Assembly (NCBI GenBank): GCA_002414705.1
Contig: DIAL01000122.1
Coordinates: 1,129-21,030 of the forward strand
Origin: Flavobacteriaceae bacterium UBA5079
Lineage (GTDB): Bacteria > Bacteroidota > Bacteroidia > Flavobacteriales > Flavobacteriaceae
Direction of reading: 5' to 3'
Length of the DNA stretch: 19,902 nt
Under the pieces are notes generated by a model. The model was given only the letters and a program-made list of their open reading frames with translations, ran no database searches and had not been told where the DNA came from. Below are positions 15,917 to 19,902 of the stretch, piece by piece (within the stretch, counting starts at the first letter, position 1; each line of letters begins with the position of its first letter). Made by a program: the position numbers and the translations under genes.

Positions 15917-17008
15917 ATGAAGCACCTGTTTACTTTTTTATGCTGGATCTGTTTTGTTGCGCTTTTTGCACAGGATAAACCGACGAATTCCTATTTCGAC
16001 TTAAATTACTTTAAGGGAAATATTGCACTTCATAATAATGATATCTTACACCTTATTAAAGGGCATCCAGAAGGGTTTTTATTAAGTTGGAATAAAAAAA
16101 CTTTTGGAAATGAAGATTGGGAACAACGCTATGGTTATCCAGATTATGGTGTGTCTTTTGCTTATCAGAATTTAAAGAATGATGTTTTAGGAACTAATTA
16201 TTCGCTTTATGCACATTATAATTTCTACTTTTTAAAACGCAATTTAATGTTGCGTATTGGTCAAGGTTTGGGTTATACGACTAATCCGTATGATAAATTG
16301 GACAATCCTAGAAACAATGCTTTCGGAACATCCCTTTTAAGTAGTACGTATTTAATGTTGAATTACAAGCGTGAACGTATTTTTGATAGGTTTGGTATAC
16401 AGGCAGGATTTAGCTTAATTCATTACTCTAATGCGAATATAAAGGCGCCAAATACCAGTGTCAACTCTATTACCTTTAATGTTGGTGTAACTTATAATAT
16501 AGATGAAGAAGATTCGGAATATATTTCTACGATTACTAAAGAGAAATATACGGAGCGGATTAAATATAATCTAGCATTTAGAAGCGGAATTAACGAAAGT
16601 GATGTTGTTGGTAGTGGTCAATTTCCATTCTATATTATTTCGGCTTATGCAGATAAACGATTAAGTCATAAAAGTGCTATTCAGTTGGGTGCTGACGTGT
16701 TTTTCTCTAAATTTTTGGAGGAATTAATTTACTATAAATCGGTTTCCTTTCCGGAGGAAGATGTTTCAGGTGATGAAGATTGGAAACGTGTTGGACTATT
16801 CGTCGGTCACGAACTATTCATTAATAAAATGTCTATAGAAACCCAATTGGGCTATTATGTGTATTATCCCTATGATTTTGAAGGACAAACGTATATTCGT
16901 ATTGGATTGAAACGCTATTTTGGCGATAAATGGTTTGGTGCATTAACCCTAAAATCTCATGGAGCAAAAGCCGAAGCTGTTGAATTTGGTGTTGGAATCA
17001 GATTATAA
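15917..17008 (+). CDS. PagL-like lipid A deacylase / acyloxyacyl hydrolase homologue
   Basis: The exported 363-residue outer-membrane protein begins with a signal peptide (about 1-19, ending L-F-A-Q-D) and ends in the beta-barrel signal G-V-G-I-R-L. The motif H169-Y-S171-N-A, followed by K-A-P-N, matches the catalytic strand of PagL 3-O-deacylases, where His and Ser form a triad with a Glu twelve residues after the Ser. Here that position is Asn183, so the third triad residue is changed. The protein is about twice the length of Pseudomonas PagL, the extra part being additional aromatic-rich strands in the C-terminal half. Activity on lipid A is therefore plausible but not assured. It sits 3 bases upstream of a lipoprotein gene, forming an envelope operon. 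Confidence 0.75.
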   Translation: MKHLFTFLCWICFVALFAQDKPTNSYFDLNYFKGNIALHNNDILHLIKGHPEGFLLSWNKKTFGNEDWEQRYGYPDYGVSFAYQNLKNDVLGTNYSLYAHYNFYFLKRNLMLRIGQGLGYTTNPYDKLDNPRNNAFGTSLLSSTYLMLNYKRERIFDRFGIQAGFSLIHYSNANIKAPNTSVNSITFNVGVTYNIDEEDSEYISTITKEKYTERIKYNLAFRSGINESDVVGSGQFPFYIISAYADKRLSHKSAIQLGADVFFSKFLEELIYYKSVSFPEEDVSGDEDWKRVGLFVGHELFINKMSIETQLGYYVYYPYDFEGQTYIRIGLKRYFGDKWFGALTLKSHGAKAEAVEFGVGIRL

Positions 17009-17011
17009 TTT

Positions 17012-17761
17012 ATGATTAAAAAACTCACATATCTCGTTGTTTTATTACTCGTTTTTTCATGTAATAGTGAAGATGCAAACGATTGTTTTCAAACGGCAGG
17101 AACGACTATTCAACAAGCGGTTTCTGTTCCGGATTTTGAGCGTATTTTAGTTAATCGCGATGTGGAGCTTATTCTTAATGAAGCGCCAGATTTTTCCGTT
17201 ATTATTGAAACCGGAGAGAATTTATTAAATGACGTTAAAGCCATAGTTGTTGGAAATCAATTACAACTTACCGATAATAATACCTGCAATATGGTTCGGG
17301 AATATGGTACAACCAGAATTTATGTGTCTGCTCCAAATATTAAAGAAATTAGAAGCTCAACGCAATTTGATGTATCGTCCGATGGTGTATTGAATTATCC
17401 AGAATTTAAACTGATTTCTGAAAATTATAATCAAACAGATGCTTTTACTATTGGCGATTTTAGACTAACGGTAAACGCAACTAGACTAATTGTTACGTCA
17501 AATAACTTATCCTCATTTTATATATCTGGAACCGTTGAAAACGCTGATATTAATTTCTTTTCAGGAATTGGGCGTTTTGAAGGGCGTAATTTAGTTGCTC
17601 AAAAAGTGGAAATTTATCATCGTGGGAGTAATGATATTATTGTCAATCCAATACAAGAACTTAAAGGTGATTTATACGGAACAGGAAATCTGATTTCAAT
17701 TAACACACCTCCAGTCTTAGAAGTCGTAAGGCATTATCAAGGCCGACTTATTTTAGAGTAG
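17012..17761 (+). CDS. DUF2807 (head GIN domain) lipoprotein
   Basis: The 249-residue product carries a lipoprotein signal peptide with lipobox L-V-F-S-C and acylated Cys17. The mature part is a right-handed repetitive beta structure of short strands and turns with periodic Asn/Gly (V-P-D-F-E-R-I-L-V-N-R-D-V-E-L near its start), typical of the DUF2807 'head GIN' domain of Bacteroidetes. Function is unknown; anchoring in the envelope follows from the lipobox. It begins 3 bases after the PagL-like gene, so the two are co-transcribed. Its last 14 bases overlap the 3' end of gldA on the other strand, and no terminator lies between them. Confidence 0.82.
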   Translation: MIKKLTYLVVLLLVFSCNSEDANDCFQTAGTTIQQAVSVPDFERILVNRDVELILNEAPDFSVIIETGENLLNDVKAIVVGNQLQLTDNNTCNMVREYGTTRIYVSAPNIKEIRSSTQFDVSSDGVLNYPEFKLISENYNQTDAFTIGDFRLTVNATRLIVTSNNLSSFYISGTVENADINFFSGIGRFEGRNLVAQKVEIYHRGSNDIIVNPIQELKGDLYGTGNLISINTPPVLEVVRHYQGRLILE

Positions 17762-18662
17762 ATTTCACATCTGAAGTCAATTCCCGAAACAAACTTTCCA
17801 AACTCGCGTTTTTCTGATTTAGTTGAAGAATCTTCAATTCATTATCATGAGCAAAATCAAAAACATGTGATCGCATATCTTCAGCAGTTGCAAAAGTGAT
17901 TTCATAAATAAAATCATGCACATTTACCACCTGTTTTACATGAGGTAATTTCTGCAAGAAAACGGTTTCTACACGATAATCAAATTCTACAACAACAACT
18001 TGTTCTTTATCATCGCGTAATTCTTTCAAGGTTTTATTAGCAACAATTTCACCTTTATTAATAATAATCACACGGTCGCACATGGCTTCCACTTCCTGCA
18101 TGATATGGGTAGATAAAAACACGGTTTTTTCTTTACCAATAGATTTAATCAAATTCCGAATATCCACCAATTGGTTTGGGTCTAAACCCGTTGTTGGTTC
18201 ATCTAAAATCAGAACATCTGGATTGTGTAATAAAGCATTTGCCAAACCAACACGCTGTCTGTATCCTTTGGAAAGTTGACCAATTTTTTTATGGGCTTCT
18301 GGCGTTAATCCTGTTAATTTAATGACTTCAGCAATCCGATTTTTATCAACACCATAAACGGATGCGTTAAACCCTAAATACTCCTTAACATATTGATCCA
18401 AATACAACGGATTGTGTTCGGGTAAATACCCAACACTTTGCTGCACATGTTGTTTTTCTTGATTTACATCAAACCCATTTACTTTGGCTTTGCCTTCAGA
18501 AGCTTCAATAAACGTAGTTAAAATTTTCATCATCGTAGATTTTCCAGCACCATTTGGTCCTAAAAAACCCACAATTTCTGGTTTGCTCACTTTAAATGAA
18601 ATGTTGTTAAGCGCTTTTTGAGAGCCGTATAATTTGGAGATGTTTTCAACTTCAATAGACAT
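17748..18662 (-). CDS. gldA: ABC transporter ATP-binding protein, GldA-like
   Basis: This is the cytoplasmic ATPase subunit of the ABC complex that works with GldF and GldG in flavobacterial gliding motility. The 304-residue protein has Walker A G-P-N-G-A-G-K-S-T at 35-43, the ABC signature L-S-K-G-Y-R-Q-R at 130-137, Walker B V-L-I-L-D-E-P at 150-156, and the switch His in F-L-S-T-H. Segments such as S-V-G-Y-L-P-E-H-N-P-L-Y-L-D closely resemble Flavobacterium GldA. No gldF or gldG lies in the window, which fits gldA being separate from gldFG. Another ABC-2 type exporter ATPase is the alternative. Its 3' end overlaps the DUF2807 gene by 14 bases. Confidence 0.85.
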   Translation of the reverse strand: MSIEVENISKLYGSQKALNNISFKVSKPEIVGFLGPNGAGKSTMMKILTTFIEASEGKAKVNGFDVNQEKQHVQQSVGYLPEHNPLYLDQYVKEYLGFNASVYGVDKNRIAEVIKLTGLTPEAHKKIGQLSKGYRQRVGLANALLHNPDVLILDEPTTGLDPNQLVDIRNLIKSIGKEKTVFLSTHIMQEVEAMCDRVIIINKGEIVANKTLKELRDDKEQVVVVEFDYRVETVFLQKLPHVKQVVNVHDFIYEITFATAEDMRSHVFDFAHDNELKILQLNQKNASLESLFRELTSDVKSTLK

Positions 18663-18680
18663 AAATTAATTTCGTTTTTT

Positions 18681-18688
18681 CAAAAATA
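18681..18688 (-). promoter_or_regulatory. -7 box of the gldA promoter
   Basis: On the minus strand TATTTTTG (18688-18681) is an exact TAnnTTTG, 18 bases before the gldA ATG. There is no good TTG at -33. It faces the divergent pheA promoter about 65 bases away. Confidence 0.45.
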
Positions 18689-18753
18689 ACATATAAATAT
18701 GAAACGGAACGTAACACGAAAACGTTATATTTTTAAATTAATTGAAAAAGATT

Positions 18754-18782
18754 TTGTTTTTTAAATTTATTAACTACTTTAG
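18754..18782 (+). promoter_or_regulatory. Promoter of the pheA leader
   Basis: TTG (18754-18756), an 18-base spacer and TACTTTAG (18775-18782; one change from TAnnTTTG) lie just before the leader-peptide ATG at 18794. The predicted transcript would have a very short 5' end and would then read the leader peptide and terminator. Confidence 0.5.
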
Positions 18783-18793
18783 CCTTTCAGATT

Positions 18794-18874
18794 ATGAATA
18801 CAAGTACAAATAACACATATCACAATTGGTATTATTTCTTTTTAAACAAAAGGAACGAGACGCTGTATGTGTAA
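18794..18874 (+). CDS. Aromatic-rich leader peptide of the pheA operon
   Basis: A 26-codon reading frame (ATG to TAA) encodes a peptide in which seven residues are aromatic: Y9, W12, Y13, Y14, F15, F16 and Y25. Codons 12-16 are Trp-Tyr-Tyr-Phe-Phe in a row. It lies between a promoter and an intrinsic terminator directly upstream of pheA, the position of an attenuation leader. Codons 21-23 (18856-18861, CGAGAC) are complementary to the 5' arm of the terminator (18905-18910). A ribosome stalled at the F16 codon would leave this segment just free, whereas one at the stop codon would cover it. Ribosome-coupled attenuation by aromatic aminoacyl-tRNA shortage is inferred, not proven. Confidence 0.75.
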   Translation: MNTSTNNTYHNWYYFFLNKRNETLYV

Positions 18875-18901
18875 TTTTTGATATATAAAATTAAACTATT
18901 T

Positions 18902-18932
18902 AAAGTCTCGATGTAAATCGGGACTTTTTTTG
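18902..18932 (+). terminator. Attenuator terminator in front of pheA
   Basis: An 11-bp stem with one G-U pair (18902-18912 with 18917-18927), a GTAA loop and a run of seven T (18925-18931) forms a typical intrinsic terminator. It begins 27 bases after the leader-peptide stop and lies 42 bases upstream of the pheA ATG. Because it is downstream of the pheA promoter and upstream of the gene, it must be regulatory. Its left arm can pair instead with 18856-18861. Confidence 0.85.
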
Positions 18933-18973
18933 TTTTACAATAGTTTGGTTTGACATTTTTAAAAGAAAATAAC

Positions 18974-19798
18974 ATGACAAAGGCAATTGCCATACAAGGA
19001 ATAAAAGGATCATTTCATCATATTGTGGCGCAACACTATTTTGGAAGCGAAGTGGAATTTGTTGCATGTTTATCATTTGATGAAGCCGTTAACAGTCTGC
19101 TTAATAAGGAAACAGATGCGGTTGTGATGGCGCTTGAAAATTCTATTGCTGGCTCAATTATCCCGAATTATGCGCTAATTGATACTCATGATTTACACAT
19201 TGTTGGTGAAGAATATCTAGATATTCAACATCATTTAATGATATTACCAGGACAAGGTATTCAAGATATTAAAGAAGTGTATTCGCACCCAATGGCTTTG
19301 CTTCAATGTAAAACATTTTTCAAAAAACATCCACATATCAAGCTTATTGAAGATAAAGATACTGCCGAAGTCGCCCAACGAATCCAGAAGCAACAATTAA
19401 AAGGTGTGGCAGCAATTGCCAGTAAATTAGCTTCGGAATTATTTGAATTAGAAATTCTAGCAGAAAGTATTCAAACCATCAAACACAACGAAACCCGTTT
19501 TGTTATTGTAAAACGAGAATCAGAACTGATAGAATCTGAAATCAATAAGGCCTCGTTAAAATTTGAATTGGAGCACAAACGTGGCAGTTTAGCAACGATA
19601 TTAAATGTGATGAGTGATTGCCAATTGAATTTAACCAAAATACAATCGCTTCCAAAAATTGAAACGCCTTGGAAGTATGCTTTTTTCGTTGATGTTACTT
19701 TTGATAATTATAATAATTTCAAAAAAGCACTCTCCATATTAGATATTATGGCAGAAGATTTTAAAGTTTTAGGTCAATATAAAAATGCGAAACAATGA
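18974..19798 (+). CDS. pheA: Prephenate dehydratase with ACT domain
   Basis: It converts prephenate to phenylpyruvate, the committed step to phenylalanine, in the cytoplasm. From the ATG at 18974 it has 274 residues, usual for a monofunctional dehydratase. The frame continues upstream to a TTG at 18950, but the ATG puts the conserved I-Q-G-I-K-G-S-F-H-H start correctly. The catalytic domain shows E55-N-S57 and the essential T174-R-F176. The C-terminal ACT domain (about 192-274) begins around F-E-L-E-H-K-R-G-S-L-A-T-I-L, but the Phe-binding E-S-R-P motif reads Q224-S-L-P227. There is no chorismate mutase domain. Its stop overlaps the next ATG (ATGA), indicating translational coupling. A leader peptide and terminator lie upstream. 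Confidence 0.94.
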   Translation: MTKAIAIQGIKGSFHHIVAQHYFGSEVEFVACLSFDEAVNSLLNKETDAVVMALENSIAGSIIPNYALIDTHDLHIVGEEYLDIQHHLMILPGQGIQDIKEVYSHPMALLQCKTFFKKHPHIKLIEDKDTAEVAQRIQKQQLKGVAAIASKLASELFELEILAESIQTIKHNETRFVIVKRESELIESEINKASLKFELEHKRGSLATILNVMSDCQLNLTKIQSLPKIETPWKYAFFVDVTFDNYNNFKKALSILDIMAEDFKVLGQYKNAKQ

Positions 19799-19902
19799 TT
19801 GAATTAGCCAATCGCTTACAAACAGTCGAGGAATACTACTTTTCGAAAAAATTACGAGAAGTGGCTTTGCTTATGGCAAACGGAAAACCTATTATTAATT
19901 TA
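19795..19902 (+). CDS. Aminotransferase class I/II, N-terminal fragment
   Basis: The ATG at 19795-19797 overlaps the pheA stop by four bases (ATGA), and 36 codons are present before the window ends. The visible sequence E-Y-Y-F-S-K-K-L-R-E-V, then G-K-P-I-I-N-L, is the start typical of PLP aminotransferases related to aspartate/aromatic aminotransferase. Next to pheA it could carry out the last step to phenylalanine or tyrosine (phenylpyruvate or hydroxyphenylpyruvate transamination). In related Bacteroidetes such a gene is followed by tyrA and a DAHP synthase gene; that cannot be seen here. Confidence 0.7.
   Translation, partial: MIELANRLQTVEEYYFSKKLREVALLMANGKPIINL

Noticed and set aside
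18950..18973. TTG start of pheA
   Set aside because: The added residues are not part of the dehydratase fold; the ATG at 18974 matches the family N terminus.

Overview
The window reads as chromosomal DNA of a member of the Flavobacteriaceae (Bacteroidetes). The signs are low GC with TTA/AAA-rich codon use, promoters of the TTG-N(17-23)-TAnnTTTG type, absence of Shine-Dalgarno sequences, GLPGLI-family proteins, a CarboxypepD_reg-type TonB-dependent outer-membrane protein, a DUF5686-type protein and a GldA-like gliding ATPase. Genus cannot be fixed from what is visible.

Layout. 1-1752: the 3' end of a DUF5686-type outer-membrane protein and soluble inorganic pyrophosphatase (ppa). Their codon use differs sharply from everything that follows. 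1812-5726: the membrane ion-pumping pyrophosphatase hppA, with a long C-terminal tail, converging through a shared bidirectional terminator on a deoxynucleoside kinase and a small secreted propeller-like protein. 5898-10591: two tandem GLPGLI proteins and a TonB-dependent-receptor-like protein, probably one envelope operon. 10689-12348: a secreted M28 zinc peptidase. 12412-12912: tRNA-Tyr(GTA) with its own promoter and terminator, then a 189-bp sequence present twice in tandem. 12937-14445: metK on the minus strand behind a structured leader that resembles a SAM-II riboswitch. 14561-15872: a divergent PLP aminotransferase. 15893-17761: a PagL-like lipid A deacylase homologue and a DUF2807 lipoprotein. 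17748-18688: gldA on the minus strand, overlapping the lipoprotein gene tail-to-tail. 18754-19902: a promoter, a 26-residue leader peptide rich in Trp/Tyr/Phe, an intrinsic terminator, pheA and the start of an aminotransferase. This has the plan of a transcription-attenuated aromatic amino-acid operon.

Most genes are ordinary core functions. The most interesting parts are regulatory: the attenuator in front of pheA, where leader peptide, antiterminator and terminator all line up; the metK leader, where an aptamer-like fold and a competing perfect inverted repeat share the same bases; and the unexplained tandem repeat behind tRNA-Tyr. Protein-level oddities are the periplasmic-side tail of HppA, loss of the catalytic Glu in the PagL-like protein, and the degenerate Phe-binding motif in PheA.
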